A stretch of DNA of 64,000 bases from Mesorhizobium escarrei. Its GTDB lineage: Bacteria; Pseudomonadota; Alphaproteobacteria; Rhizobiales; Rhizobiaceae. The position numbers and the translations under genes are program-made. Of the stretch, positions 56,393 through 64,000 are shown piece by piece. The notes under the pieces are model-generated. The model worked only from the letters and a program-made list of their open reading frames with translations. It had not been told where the DNA came from and ran no database searches. Every line of letters starts with the position of its first letter. Position 1 is the first letter of the stretch. Location: assembly GCF_935825525.1 (NCBI RefSeq), contig NZ_CAKXZT010000149.1:90844-154843 (forward strand). The letters are read 5' to 3'.

Positions 56393-59071
56393 TTACCCGC
56401 GACCGTTCTTTGCAGCCTGCACCGCCGCCTGCGCAGCAGCCAGCCTGGCGATCGGCACGCGGTAGGGAGAGCACGACACGTAGTCGAGGCCGACCTCCTC
56501 GCAGAAATGGATCGACGCCGGATCGCCGCCATGCTCGCCGCAAATACCGAGCTTGATCTCCGGCCGCGTCGCCCGGCCCTTTTCGGCCGCCATCCGCACC
56601 AGTTCGCCGACGCCCTCGATGTCGAGCGACACGAACGGATCCTGCTCGATGATGCCCTTCTGGCGATAGGTCTCCAGGAACGAGGCCGCATCGTCGCGTG
56701 AGATGCCGAAGGTGGTCTGGGTCAGATCGTTGGTGCCGAAAGAGAAGAATTCGGCCGCCTCGGCGATGACCTGGGCGCGGATCGCGGCGCGCGGCAGTTC
56801 GATCATCGTGCCGGTAAGATACGTGATCTTGACGCCGGTTTCCTCCATCACGCTCGTGGCAACGGCATCGATCCGCGCCTTGACGTAGTCGAGCTCCTTC
56901 ACCAGACCGACCAGTGGCACCATGATTTCCGGAACCACCAGCGCGCCGGCCTTCCTGCCGGCTTCGACCGCGGCCTCGAAAATGGCGCGCGCCTGCATCT
57001 CGGCAATTTCGGGATAGGAAACCGCAAGCCGGCAGCCGCGATGGCCAAGCATCGGGTTGAATTCGTGCAGAGCCTCGGTGCGCTGCCTGAGCTTGTCGGG
57101 CGACACGTTCATGGCGGCGGCGACTTCGGACACCTCCTCCTCGGTCTTGGGCAGGAATTCGTGCAGCGGCGGATCGAGCAAGCGAATCGTCACCGGCAGG
57201 CCGGCCATGATCTCGAACAATTCGAGAAAATCAGAGCGCTGCATGGGCAAGAGTTTTGCGAGCGCCGTTCGCCGGCCCTTTTCCGTGTCGGCCAGGATCA
57301 TCTCGCGCATGGCAACGATGCGGTCGCCCTCGAAGAACATGTGCTCTGTGCGGCAAAGCCCGATGCCTTCGGCGCCGAAGGAACGCGCCATGCGCGCGTC
57401 GAGCGGCGTCTCGGCGTTGGTGCGCACCTTCATGCGGCGCACCGCATCGGCCCATTCCATGATGGCGGCGAAATCGCCCGAAAGCTCCGGCTGCAGCATC
57501 GGCACGGCGCCTTTCAGCACCTGGCCGTTACCGCCGTCGATGGTGATGATGTCGCCCTTGCGGAACGTCGACCCCATCGCCATCAGCGTGCCGGCTCTGT
57601 AGTCGACGCGCAGCGAGCCTGCGCCCGACACACAAGGCTTGCCCATGCCGCGCGCCACCACCGCGGCGTGGCTGGTCATCCCGCCACGCGTGGTTAGGAT
57701 GCCTTCCGCCGCATGCATGCCGTGGATGTCCTCGGGACTGGTCTCGATGCGCACGAGGATCGCCTTGCGGCCTTGCGTCTTGAGCTCCTCGGCATCGTTG
57801 GAGGAAAAGACGATCTCGCCGGTGGCTGCGCCCGGAGATGCGGGCAGGCCGATGCCGATGACATCGCGTGCCGCCTTCGGATCGATGGTCGGATGCAGCA
57901 ACTGGTCGAGCGAGGCCGGATCGATGCGGGCGACGGCCTCCTCCTTTGAAATGAGCTTGTCGCGCGCCATCTCGACGGCGATCTTGAGCGCCGCCTTGGC
58001 GGTGCGCTTGCCGGACCTCGTCTGCAGCATCCACAATTTGCCGCGCTCGATGGTGAATTCGAGATCCTGCATGTCGCGGTAGTGCTTTTCCAGACGGTCG
58101 GAGATGGTGACGAAAGACTGGAAGGCGTCCGGCATCAGCTTCTGCAGCGACGGCTTGTCGGAGCCGGCGGCAATGCGCGCCGCCTCGGTGATGTTTTGCG
58201 GGGTGCGGATGCCGGCGACTACATCCTCGCCCTGCGCATTCACCAGGAACTCGCCATAAAGCATCTTTTCGCCGGTCGACGGATTGCGGGTGAAAGCGAC
58301 ACCGGTGGCCGAAGTCTCGCCCATATTGCCGAAGACCATGGCCTGGACGTTGACCGCCGTGCCCCAGCTTTCGGGAATGTCGTGCAGGCGCCGGTAGGTG
58401 ATGGCGCGGTTGTTCATCCAACTCGAAAACACGGCGCCGATCGCGCCCCAGAGCTGCTCGTTCGGATCTTGCGGAAACGGCTTGCCGAGTTCCTCCTCGA
58501 CCTTGGCCTTGTAGAGTGCGATCACGCCCTGCCATTCGATGGCGGTCAGTTCGGTATCGAGTTCATGGCCGAGCCCGCCCTTCTGGTCTTCGAGGATTTC
58601 CTCGAACACTTCGTGGTCGAGGCCCATGACGACATCGGAATACATCTGGATGAAACGCCGGTAGCTGTCATAGGCAAAGCGGGCGTCGCCTGAATCGGCG
58701 GCCAGCGCCTCGACCGTCTCGTCGTTTAGGCCGAGATTGAGCACCGTGTCCATCATGCCGGGCATCGAAGCGCGGGCACCGGAACGCACCGACACCAAAA
58801 GCAGTTTTGAGGGATCGCCGAAACGGCGCCCGGTCAGCCGGCCGATATGATCTAGTGCGACCGCGACATCCGCCTCCAGCGAGGCCGGGTAGGTGCGGCC
58901 GTTGGCGTAATAGGCGTTGCAGACCTCGGTGGTGATGGTGAACCCCGGCGGCACCGGCAGGCCCAGGCTGCACATTTCGGCCAGATTGGCGCCCTTGCCG
59001 CCCAGGAGGTTCCTATCGCCGGCACGGCCTTCCGCAGCGCCGTCGCCAAAGGTGTAGACCCATTTGGTCAT
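56393..59071 (-). CDS. ppdK: pyruvate, phosphate dikinase
   Basis: PPDK interconverts pyruvate + ATP + Pi and PEP + AMP + PPi. The 892-residue protein has the N-terminal ATP-grasp domain (LLGGKGANLAEMCSLGLPVP at residues 22-41; SVRSGARASMPGMMDTVLNL near 95), the swivelling phosphohistidine domain (LTTRGGMTSHAAVVARGMGK with catalytic His near 455) and the C-terminal PEP/pyruvate barrel (SFGTNDLTQTTFG; KLGICGEHGGDP with the catalytic Cys). It is full length. It is encoded alone, with a 250-bp gap on the upstream side. Confidence 0.97.
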   Translation of the reverse strand: MTKWVYTFGDGAAEGRAGDRNLLGGKGANLAEMCSLGLPVPPGFTITTEVCNAYYANGRTYPASLEADVAVALDHIGRLTGRRFGDPSKLLLVSVRSGARASMPGMMDTVLNLGLNDETVEALAADSGDARFAYDSYRRFIQMYSDVVMGLDHEVFEEILEDQKGGLGHELDTELTAIEWQGVIALYKAKVEEELGKPFPQDPNEQLWGAIGAVFSSWMNNRAITYRRLHDIPESWGTAVNVQAMVFGNMGETSATGVAFTRNPSTGEKMLYGEFLVNAQGEDVVAGIRTPQNITEAARIAAGSDKPSLQKLMPDAFQSFVTISDRLEKHYRDMQDLEFTIERGKLWMLQTRSGKRTAKAALKIAVEMARDKLISKEEAVARIDPASLDQLLHPTIDPKAARDVIGIGLPASPGAATGEIVFSSNDAEELKTQGRKAILVRIETSPEDIHGMHAAEGILTTRGGMTSHAAVVARGMGKPCVSGAGSLRVDYRAGTLMAMGSTFRKGDIITIDGGNGQVLKGAVPMLQPELSGDFAAIMEWADAVRRMKVRTNAETPLDARMARSFGAEGIGLCRTEHMFFEGDRIVAMREMILADTEKGRRTALAKLLPMQRSDFLELFEIMAGLPVTIRLLDPPLHEFLPKTEEEVSEVAAAMNVSPDKLRQRTEALHEFNPMLGHRGCRLAVSYPEIAEMQARAIFEAAVEAGRKAGALVVPEIMVPLVGLVKELDYVKARIDAVATSVMEETGVKITYLTGTMIELPRAAIRAQVIAEAAEFFSFGTNDLTQTTFGISRDDAASFLETYRQKGIIEQDPFVSLDIEGVGELVRMAAEKGRATRPEIKLGICGEHGGDPASIHFCEEVGLDYVSCSPYRVPIARLAAAQAAVQAAKNGRG

Positions 59072-59318
59072 GCTTATTCTCCGGTAGCAGGAGATTGAAA
59101 AGATTGACGAAGCCGAAGTTTCGCCGTGTCGCTACACGAGCGATATGATGCTGCACTGCGAAAGGCAAGGCGTCGGCAAAGCCAGCCGGCTTCTACAATC
59201 GATTAAGAAAAAGCTGTGGCAAAATGACTTGCGGCTCGGCGGCCACTTGAAGAGGACAAACCAGGAACTACGGGTAACGCCATGTAACTGACCGGAAACT
59301 TGATTATCTAGAAATGCG

Positions 59319-59625
59319 GCAACTGGTGGAACGCTGGATAGGCTAAAGGCTTTCTACAGCGCCGCCTTTTCCTGGTCGTTCACCGACTACGGGCCGACCT
59401 GTTCGGCCTTTTCAGAAGGGCTTGAATGGAGGCTTTCAGGCTGATGCCGGCGAAGCGCCCGCCAAGCCGCTTCTCGTGCTTTATTCCGAGGACCTGGAAG
59501 AAACCCTGGGCGCCGTCGAAAATGCCGGCGGCACGATCGTCAAGCCGATCTTCTCATCCCCCGGCGGCAGGTGGTTCCATTTCGTCGATCCGGCGGGCAA
59601 TGAAATGGCTGTTTTGAGTGAATAG
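59319..59625 (+). pseudogene. frameshifted VOC/glyoxalase-like gene
   Basis: Two frames together encode a VOC protein. The first reads DRLKAFYSAAFSWSFTDYGP then TCSAFSEGL and runs into a stop. One base further the second frame continues NGGFQADAGEAPAKPLLVLY, SEDLEETLGAVENAGGTIVK and GRWFHFVDPAGNEMAVLSE. The join is in GGGCTTGAATGG near 59420, where one extra base restores or breaks the frame. The normal N-terminal strand and start codon are not seen either. So this is most likely a pseudogene of a small glyoxalase/dioxygenase-fold protein. Confidence 0.85.
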
Positions 59626-59767
59626 CGACAGAACTCCCCTCCAGGACGGGTGATCGTGGACCGAAGCTCTGGCCGGGGGATCCGTCGCGCATAGTTGCTA
59701 TTCTCGGCATTGAGCTTTCCGCCGGCTCGTCCTATAAGGCCGCGCGCAGCGGGCATGTTCCAGCTGT

Positions 59768-59842
59768 TGGGGCGTAGCCAAGTGGTAAGGCATCGGTTTT
59801 TGGTACCGACAATCCCAGGTTCGAATCCTGGCGCCCCAGCCA
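59768..59842 (+). tRNA. tRNA-Gln (anticodon TTG)
   Basis: Complete cloverleaf: acceptor TGGGGCG (59768-59774) pairs with CGCCCCA (59832-59838), the D-arm has AGCCAAGTGGTAAGGC, the anticodon stem TCGGT/ACCGA encloses loop TTTTGGT with anticodon TTG, and the T-arm is CCAGG-TTCGAAT-CCTGG. The discriminator is G (59839) and CCA is encoded (59840-59842). No integrase gene is adjacent. Confidence 0.97.
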
Positions 59843-60360
59843 AACTGGCAATGCGCTATGGACAATTTCGCCGTGGTGGCACCGCTCGATGCCGCTGCAG
59901 CCGCTGATTCTGCAAGTAAGTCAAAAGGCTGCCTGAAGTTTGCGCGAACTTCGCCGCGATCTTATTCGCAGTTCGGCGGCACTAAATTCAGGAGCCGTTT
60001 TTTCTCGTTTGGAGCCTGATTGATTCAGCAACGGCTGGCGGTGGCGATTGCGTGTGAAATTCCGCCCTGACAAACCAAGCCTGCCGGGCGCGCGATGGAA
60101 AGCGCTTGAAAGAGCCGAGCGCGCTCAAGAAACAGCCAGCGCGGTTTCATCCTTACCGAAGCCAAACCCAATGATCGCAATATCGGACGAGAAGAACGGG
60201 TGCAGCCATGTAATGAAAGCCCCGCCAGCTCGCGCTATTGCCCTGCAGACACCGGATCAGCGAATTGTCCCCGCGATACATCCATGCGCGAGCCGGATCA
60301 ACGGAGCCCATATAGTCGGTCATCCGGGCTTGCCTGCCGCGACGCGGGGCGTGAGGAAGT
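59843..60360. other. 518-bp gap after tRNA-Gln
   Basis: No gene is recognised between the tRNA and the stop of the MscS-type gene. A 127-codon plus-strand frame (60048-60431) lacks a ribosome-binding site and motifs, and runs into the convergent channel gene. No 3' tRNA duplicate is seen. Confidence 0.4.
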
Positions 60361-61440
60361 TCACCTCAAATTGCTCTTCGGAAACAACACGCGATCGGGT
60401 TTTGCATTCATTCGCGCCAGCATTTCCTTGATCAGGCGTGTTTTGGTGCGCCCCGCCTCCTTCGGCGGCACGAGGTAACGCACGATGGCCTCGAGCCAGG
60501 TGTTTTCACTGACGCGAAAATGAACCACGGGATGCTCCTTCACTTCGAGTTCGTCCACCGGCGTTTGCGACAGGATGTGCTTATAGACCTTCACCTTCCG
60601 GCTCATGATGTCGCCGATCTGCTCGTCGACGACCTCTCTCATGGTTTTCGCTACGAATTCCAGATCGCTTTCATAAGCGAGCTGGAACTTGATTTCGTTC
60701 CAGACATAGGGAAACAGCGGCCAAGAGTAGTTGAAGACCGGCGTGTCAAACACGGTGGAGTTCGGAAACTTGATGACGCGTCCGCTCGGATGATCGGTCC
60801 AAAGATGTTCGCCGCCGAATTCCCATAACGTCGTGTCGAGGTAGCTGACATCAATGACATCGCCATGGGCATCGCCGATGCGAATGCGGTCGCCAACGCG
60901 ATAAGGCGCCCTGGCCAGAATATAAATCCACGCGATGAAACTGGAGATCGGCATTTGCAGCGCAAAGCCGAGAATCAGTGAAATCAGGCCGAGTGAAACA
61001 ACCGCAGCGTACCAGTTCACAAATAAGACTGAAATGGCCACGAAGACGATGGCGACGACGACGACCAATCGAAAAATACGTTGCAGGTTGAAACGCGAAA
61101 CACGATTGGGAATTCGGCCAATGAGAAAGACTTCGATAACATTCGCAACGGTCAGCATAACGAAAATGAGAAGGCCGCCTCTGACGTAGTTCAGCACGCG
61201 AACGCGCAAAGGCGCGTCAAGCCATTCTAAGCGCCAATTGATCAGGACTTGGATGCCAAAAAGCAGCAAAGCAGCGGCAGCGAAACCAACCGTCCACCAG
61301 ACGTCTTCCTTGCGAAGGCTGAAGCGGAATTTTTCCTCGGGCTTTTTCGCCTTCTGTTCGATAGTTTTTGGATCAGCAGTCTGTTGCGCGGCCCGTTCGA
61401 GTCGGGAAAGGTTCTCCTCTTCCTTGGCGCGCGGTTCCAT
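60361..61440 (-). CDS. MscS-family mechanosensitive ion channel
   Basis: A 359-residue small-conductance channel. The ATG at 61440 has GGGAGGTGAACCC before it; the frame is open further but without such support. The N-terminal 60 residues are charged, then about four transmembrane segments follow. The pore-lining helix and beta domain are LGFALQMPISSFIAWIYILA, then YRVGDRIRIGDAHGDVIDVS and VIKFPNSTVF. It opens under membrane tension to release solutes. It is longer at the N-terminus than E. coli MscS, as YbdG/YnaI-like proteins are. Confidence 0.92.
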   Translation of the reverse strand: MEPRAKEEENLSRLERAAQQTADPKTIEQKAKKPEEKFRFSLRKEDVWWTVGFAAAALLLFGIQVLINWRLEWLDAPLRVRVLNYVRGGLLIFVMLTVANVIEVFLIGRIPNRVSRFNLQRIFRLVVVVAIVFVAISVLFVNWYAAVVSLGLISLILGFALQMPISSFIAWIYILARAPYRVGDRIRIGDAHGDVIDVSYLDTTLWEFGGEHLWTDHPSGRVIKFPNSTVFDTPVFNYSWPLFPYVWNEIKFQLAYESDLEFVAKTMREVVDEQIGDIMSRKVKVYKHILSQTPVDELEVKEHPVVHFRVSENTWLEAIVRYLVPPKEAGRTKTRLIKEMLARMNAKPDRVLFPKSNLR

Positions 61441-61686
61441 GGGTTCACCTCCCGATGTGGCCATCAACACCCAGCCAGTGCCTTCTCGTTCCTCGACGGC
61501 GGCATTCCGGCAAACGACCGATGTCAGTCGCTGACTGGCTCCTTGCCGGTCCACGAAAGCTGGCCTTCATTCCGGCGGCCCCGTCCTTGGTGAAATAGGG
61601 CGGCAAGCAGAAGATGCGACGCCGCCACCATATTCGGCAAATGCCTTATAGCCCGATCCGAAATTAAGCTGAGTTTGGTATCAGCA

Positions 61687-61748
61687 GCTCCCCGATAGCT
61701 CACCGGTAGAGATCTCGACTGTTAATCCAGCGGCCGTTGGTTCGAATG
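61687..61748 (+). pseudogene. 3'-truncated tRNA-Asn (GTT) remnant
   Basis: The stretch starting TCCCCGATAGCTCACCGG reads as the 5' acceptor strand, D-arm, anticodon arm (loop CTGTTAA, anticodon GTT) and T-loop start (GTTGG-TTCGAAT) of tRNA-Asn. The 3' T-stem strand (CCAAC expected) and the acceptor strand CGGGGA are replaced by GTCTTTCGC from the truncated hsdR gene, so no tRNA can fold. The anticodon stem also has a mismatch. This marks a recombination junction. Confidence 0.8.
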
Positions 61749-62206
61749 TCTTTCGCTAACGCTATCAGAACATTAGTTTCGCTGTCCCATTCGGAGAGCG
61801 CGATTTGCTCCCCGTTGCTCGCTAGCACGTAACCGATAGGATTGACTTCGGGCGGGTAGCGACGGTTGATTTCGCCGGCATAAAGCCTTGCTTCTCGAAG
61901 GCCAGTTTCGACGGTAACATCCGGTTCCTTCGCCTCGACAATCATGAGCGGAAGTCCGCCAAGCCAGACTGAATAATCGGGGAAGTACCCAAATCTTTTT
62001 CCGGCCGCTTTATCGATCTCCGTGGGTGACATGTATTCCTTCGTCCGCACCCAGGCAGAAGGAATATTGAGATAGCTGACGTTGGTCAAAAACGGGTAGA
62101 TAAGTTTCTGCTCAACGTCGCTTTCGCTACGCAACTCTCCCTTCTCAAACACGGGGTTTGTAAAGGTTTTTTTCTTGTTATGCGAGCAATCATGCGCCGA
62201 TCCCAC
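61700..62206 (-). pseudogene. type I restriction enzyme HsdR, N-terminal fragment
   Basis: Encodes 168 residues of the HsdR_N nuclease domain: ESDVEQKLIYPFLTN, then AWVRTKEYMSPTEIDKAAGK, YFPDYSVWLGGLPLMIVEAK (PD-(D/E)xK nuclease motif: the Asp of PDY and the ExK of VEAK), and ETGLREARLYAGEINRRYPP. The remaining helicase and translocase domains (normally 800 residues more) are gone, because the gene stops inside the tRNA-Asn remnant. It starts at GTG 62206. No hsdM or hsdS is in the window. Some stand-alone HsdR_N proteins exist, so residual function cannot be excluded. Confidence 0.75.
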
Positions 62207-62317
62207 GACTCACTCAGCCTATATGATATTTGACGATTTCGGCAGGCGGACGTGGGCTCTTTCTTCAATCCTTCCGCCCTGAAAGGCTTCTAGAAACATC
62301 GGACAGATGCTCCGTCT

Positions 62318-62638
62318 TCAATTCTCATCTCGCCAGATGACCCGCCGCAGCACCTTTATCCCGGCAAGCCGCCTAACCCGAATGCCCTGCCGTTCTCGCG
62401 CCGAAGGGTTTTGTGTCTCGGCGTGCATGTACTCGTTCTTGCCGCATCGCTCGCAACTCATTTTGCTCCCCACCAACACCGCCTCAACGTTGCCAAAGAT
62501 TTCCCTCAGGTCCCCCGGCTGGTACCAACGCTTGACGTTGCAAAGCCCGCATTGAACGCGCGCAAGCTGCCCGACCTCGTGGGCATTGCTGAGCTTCCAT
62601 TCGCTGCCGCGCTTACGTCTTCCACCAGTGTCAGGCAT
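62318..62638 (-). CDS. small zinc-ribbon protein
   Basis: A 106-residue basic protein from the ATG at 62638, of unknown function. Two CxxC knuckles (VQCGLCNVKRWY near residue 30 and MSCERCGKNEYM near 65) form a probable zinc ribbon; the C-terminal third is very Arg-rich (RERQGIRVRRLAGIKVLRRV), suggesting nucleic-acid binding. It diverges from the small-gene cluster across the 100-bp region with the GTTC-N7-GTTC box. No strong ribosome-binding site precedes the ATG. Confidence 0.65.
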   Translation of the reverse strand: MPDTGGRRKRGSEWKLSNAHEVGQLARVQCGLCNVKRWYQPGDLREIFGNVEAVLVGSKMSCERCGKNEYMHAETQNPSARERQGIRVRRLAGIKVLRRVIWRDEN

Positions 62639-62643
62639 GGCCC

Positions 62644-62705
62644 AAAATAGGAACTCATTCCTCCTCCGGTCAATTCGCCTTGACAGATTTGTTCCTATTT
62701 TGTTC
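62644..62705. promoter_or_regulatory. LexA-type box (GTTC-N7-GTTC) with an inverted half site
   Basis: GTTC (62691-62694), seven bases, GTTC (62702-62705) matches the alphaproteobacterial LexA consensus. A TTGACA (62680-62685) lies just upstream, so the box would sit in the spacer of a plus-strand promoter. The sequence GTTCCTATTTT is repeated as its exact reverse complement AAAATAGGAAC at 62644-62654, adjoining the divergent zinc-ribbon gene; there the second GAAC is not present. LexA control of the flanking small genes is inferred. Confidence 0.55.
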
Positions 62706-62737
62706 ACTGTGGCCATAGAACATTTGGAGGCACTGCC

Positions 62738-62916
62738 ATGGACCGCACTGTGACGCTGGACAGCCACCAAGGGCCGCCCTTCAAGCCGTCGCCGACAAGT
62801 TCGTTGCCCTCCACAAGGGCGACGTGATGAAGGGGCTCAAGAAGATGATCGTCCTCAATGGGCGCCTTCAGGAGCAACTTGACGCACGCTCAACACCGCG
62901 CCGGGCGGGCGGTTAG
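62738..62916 (+). pseudogene. small gene with apparent frameshift
   Basis: An ATG (62738, with TTTGGAGGCA upstream) starts MDRTVTLDSHQ, after which its frame turns into a Pro/Ser-rich run and stops. Two bases away the frame reads AALQAVADKFVALHKGDVMK and then GLKKMIVLNGRLQEQLDARS to a TAG at 62914-62916, a sensible amphipathic helical protein. So a single-base change after codon 11 probably split one gene of about 59 codons. The next gene starts 12 bp later with good spacing. Programmed shifting is possible but has no clear slippery site. Confidence 0.55.
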
Positions 62917-62927
62917 GAGGAACGGCA

Positions 62928-63137
62928 ATGGGCATTTTGCATCTGGACGAAGAAGCCAAGGCCGAACTGCATTCCGAGGCCGTCAAGCTGATCGCTTGGT
63001 ATGACAGCCCACTGGAGACGGTGAAGGCGCTCATGGCCTACAACTGTGAGCTTGAGACGAAGATACTCGCCATGGTCTATCGGCATCCCGGGGTTGCAAC
63101 TGTCAGCTACGACGACACGCCTGTTGTGTTGGGGTGA
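62928..63137 (+). CDS. small protein of unknown function (69 aa)
   Basis: Not recognised. ATG 62928 has GGAGGAACGGC before it, which supports translation. The product is acidic in its first half (LDEEAKAELHSEAVKLIAWY) and helical, without membrane segments. Its stop overlaps the GTG start of the next gene (GTGA), a coupled pair typical of compact phage-like or island gene sets. Confidence 0.6.
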   Translation: MGILHLDEEAKAELHSEAVKLIAWYDSPLETVKALMAYNCELETKILAMVYRHPGVATVSYDDTPVVLG

Positions 63138-63478
63138 CAACCACAGTCATGCAGGAACTTATCACCTTTTTAGAAACCAACTCGGCGCTGGTGCTCGCGA
63201 ACCCGGCCGTCTTTGCGACGTTTGCAGTTCTCTTCGGAGGCGGGGGCTTCTTAGTCGGCCGCTACTTGCTGACCGAGCGTATCGCCAATCTGGAAAGCCG
63301 AATAGCAAGACGCGACGAGGAAATCGCAGACCTACAGGGCGAACAGAAAGTTCCAAAGCGGGAACTGTCGATGGTGCCTTTGATCGGTGCCACTGCGGTT
63401 TATCCCAGTGAACCGGAACGGCTCCCCATGCCTGCTGCCCAACTCCCCGCTCAGCGGAAAGGCAATCAACGTGTCTGA
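63134..63478 (+). CDS. small membrane-anchored coiled-coil protein
   Basis: Unknown function. GTG 63134 overlaps the previous stop; an ATG at 63149 is the alternative start. One transmembrane segment (FATFAVLFGGGGFLVGRYLL) is followed by a short coiled coil (ERIANLESRIARRDEEIADL) and a Pro-rich basic tail, about 114 residues in all. The layout (membrane anchor plus coiled coil) is common in phage-derived or envelope accessory proteins. Confidence 0.6.
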   Translation: MTTTVMQELITFLETNSALVLANPAVFATFAVLFGGGGFLVGRYLLTERIANLESRIARRDEEIADLQGEQKVPKRELSMVPLIGATAVYPSEPERLPMPAAQLPAQRKGNQRV

Positions 63479-63734
63479 CAACATCCTCCCCCAGCAGAAG
63501 TCCCCTAAGCTCATCGTGGTCACCGCCTTCGACCGCGACGAGGGCGGCGACCTTCAGCCTGTCTTTGGGCCAGCCGAGCAGCAGACCGAGGATAGGGCCA
63601 TAAGGACCGCGAAGGGACTGGCTGGGAAACATGCCGGTGTAATCGCGTGGTCGCGTGAAGCTAACCCGGCGCTCGGCGAATACGGCGAGCCGACAACGCT
63701 CTTTCTGGGTGGCGACGTGCCAGACATGGAGTGA
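63471..63734 (+). CDS. small protein of unknown function (87 aa)
   Basis: GTG 63471 overlaps the previous gene's stop by 8 bp and has GGAAAGG upstream; the longer frame from 63387 would overlap more. The product reads PKLIVVTAFDRDEGGDLQPV, then DRAIRTAKGLAGKHAGVIAW and PTTLFLGGDVPD. No family is recognised. The alternation of beta-strands and a helix suggests a small alpha/beta domain. It is last of the three coupled genes. Confidence 0.6.
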   Translation: MSDNILPQQKSPKLIVVTAFDRDEGGDLQPVFGPAEQQTEDRAIRTAKGLAGKHAGVIAWSREANPALGEYGEPTTLFLGGDVPDME

Positions 63735-63856
63735 CGGTTGGCCAGTAGCCCTCAGTTACCCCAGCAGTTCTCCACTGGTGTAGCCGAGGCGGCATAGGGA
63801 CACAGGAGATCCGCCTTTATTAGTCCAGACCGTAACCAATGCCCCCTGACAGCTAT

Positions 63857-64000
63857 TTACCGGTAGAGTCTCGGGTACTTGGCCTTCTCAGTCTGGCAAT
63901 CATCCCTGCGCCGCACCGCTTTGTTGTAAGCGACTTCATAGGCGCGGATGGCCCTCTTGAACTTAGGTGGATTGGGTGTGACCTGCCACGGGTAATTTCC
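63857..64000 (-). CDS. C-terminal part of an unknown gene running off the window
   Basis: The minus-strand frame is open from the window end to a TAA at 63857-63859, giving 47 residues: NPPKFKRAIRAYEVAYNKAV then RRRDDCQTEKAKYPRLYR. It is basic and helical. The start lies beyond the window; the function is unknown. It converges with the small-gene cluster across about 120 bp in which I see nothing. Confidence 0.5.
   Translation of the reverse strand, partial: GNYPWQVTPNPPKFKRAIRAYEVAYNKAVRRRDDCQTEKAKYPRLYR

Noticed and set aside
59768..59842. tRNA-Gln as attachment site for the right-hand accessory region
   Set aside because: No second copy of the tRNA 3' end and no integrase gene found in the window.
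60048..60431. 127-codon plus-strand frame after tRNA-Gln
   Set aside because: No ribosome-binding site or recognisable domain, and its end overlaps the convergent channel gene.

Overview
The window comes from a high-GC alphaproteobacterium of the Rhizobiales, most likely Mesorhizobium or a close relative. The support is the frc-type fructose operon known from Sinorhizobium, the fused cysNC gene, two copies of a rhizobial-style intergenic palindromic repeat, and a GTTC-N7-GTTC LexA-type box. The genus is an inference from gene content and style, not from a search.

Layout. 1-4.75 kb: glycogen genes glgP-glgB (minus strand). 5.0-10.9 kb: a fructose uptake and use locus, with the ABC transporter frcB-frcC-frcA on the minus strand and a ROK regulator, a FucU-type mutarotase and a PfkB kinase diverging from a shared promoter with an 11-bp inverted repeat. 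11.1-12.7 kb: a DegT aminotransferase and an orphan VapB antitoxin whose vapC toxin has decayed. 13.0-43.2 kb: a block of about 30 kb, all on the minus strand. In transcription order it has a NusG/RfaH-like antiterminator, a sugar-phosphate undecaprenyl transferase, gmd, glycosyltransferases, a pyruvyl transferase, a secreted hyaluronidase-like protein, a Wzx flippase, a Wzy polymerase, more glycosyltransferases, an FkbM methyltransferase, an acetyltransferase and a ManC-AGE epimerase fusion. It continues with small secreted proteins, a CpsB-type phosphatase, a Wza-like exporter, a Wzc-like BY-kinase, a TPR protein, a second O-antigen-ligase-like protein, and cysD-cysNC-cysQ. Together these look like a complete Wzx/Wzy-dependent exopolysaccharide system with sulfate-activation genes at its end. 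The 27.4-38.9 kb stretch is visibly more AT-rich than its flanks, as expected for exchanged unit-specific genes.

43.6-59.1 kb: bioY, a metallo-beta-lactamase-fold hydrolase, then an accessory island of about 6.6 kb (two SAM methyltransferases, an acyltransferase, a UDP-glucuronate 4-epimerase, an IS481-family transposase remnant). The island is bracketed by direct repeats made of pieces of the flanking chromosome: the 3' part of the hydrolase gene, the end of a DUF1499 gene and the end of a DUF427 gene. Beyond it lie the intact DUF1499 gene, an acyl-CoA ligase, a small unknown gene, the DUF427 gene and ppdK. 59.3-64 kb: a frameshifted VOC gene, tRNA-Gln(UUG), a MscS-type channel, then a junction where a truncated tRNA-Asn abuts a truncated type I restriction HsdR gene. 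This opens a region of small unknown genes, some apparently under a LexA-type box.

The most notable observations are the island with duplicated chromosomal edges, a glycosyltransferase gene whose only well-placed start codon is ATA, the hyaluronidase-like protein inside the polysaccharide cluster, and the divergent small-gene cassette around the GTTC-N7-GTTC box.
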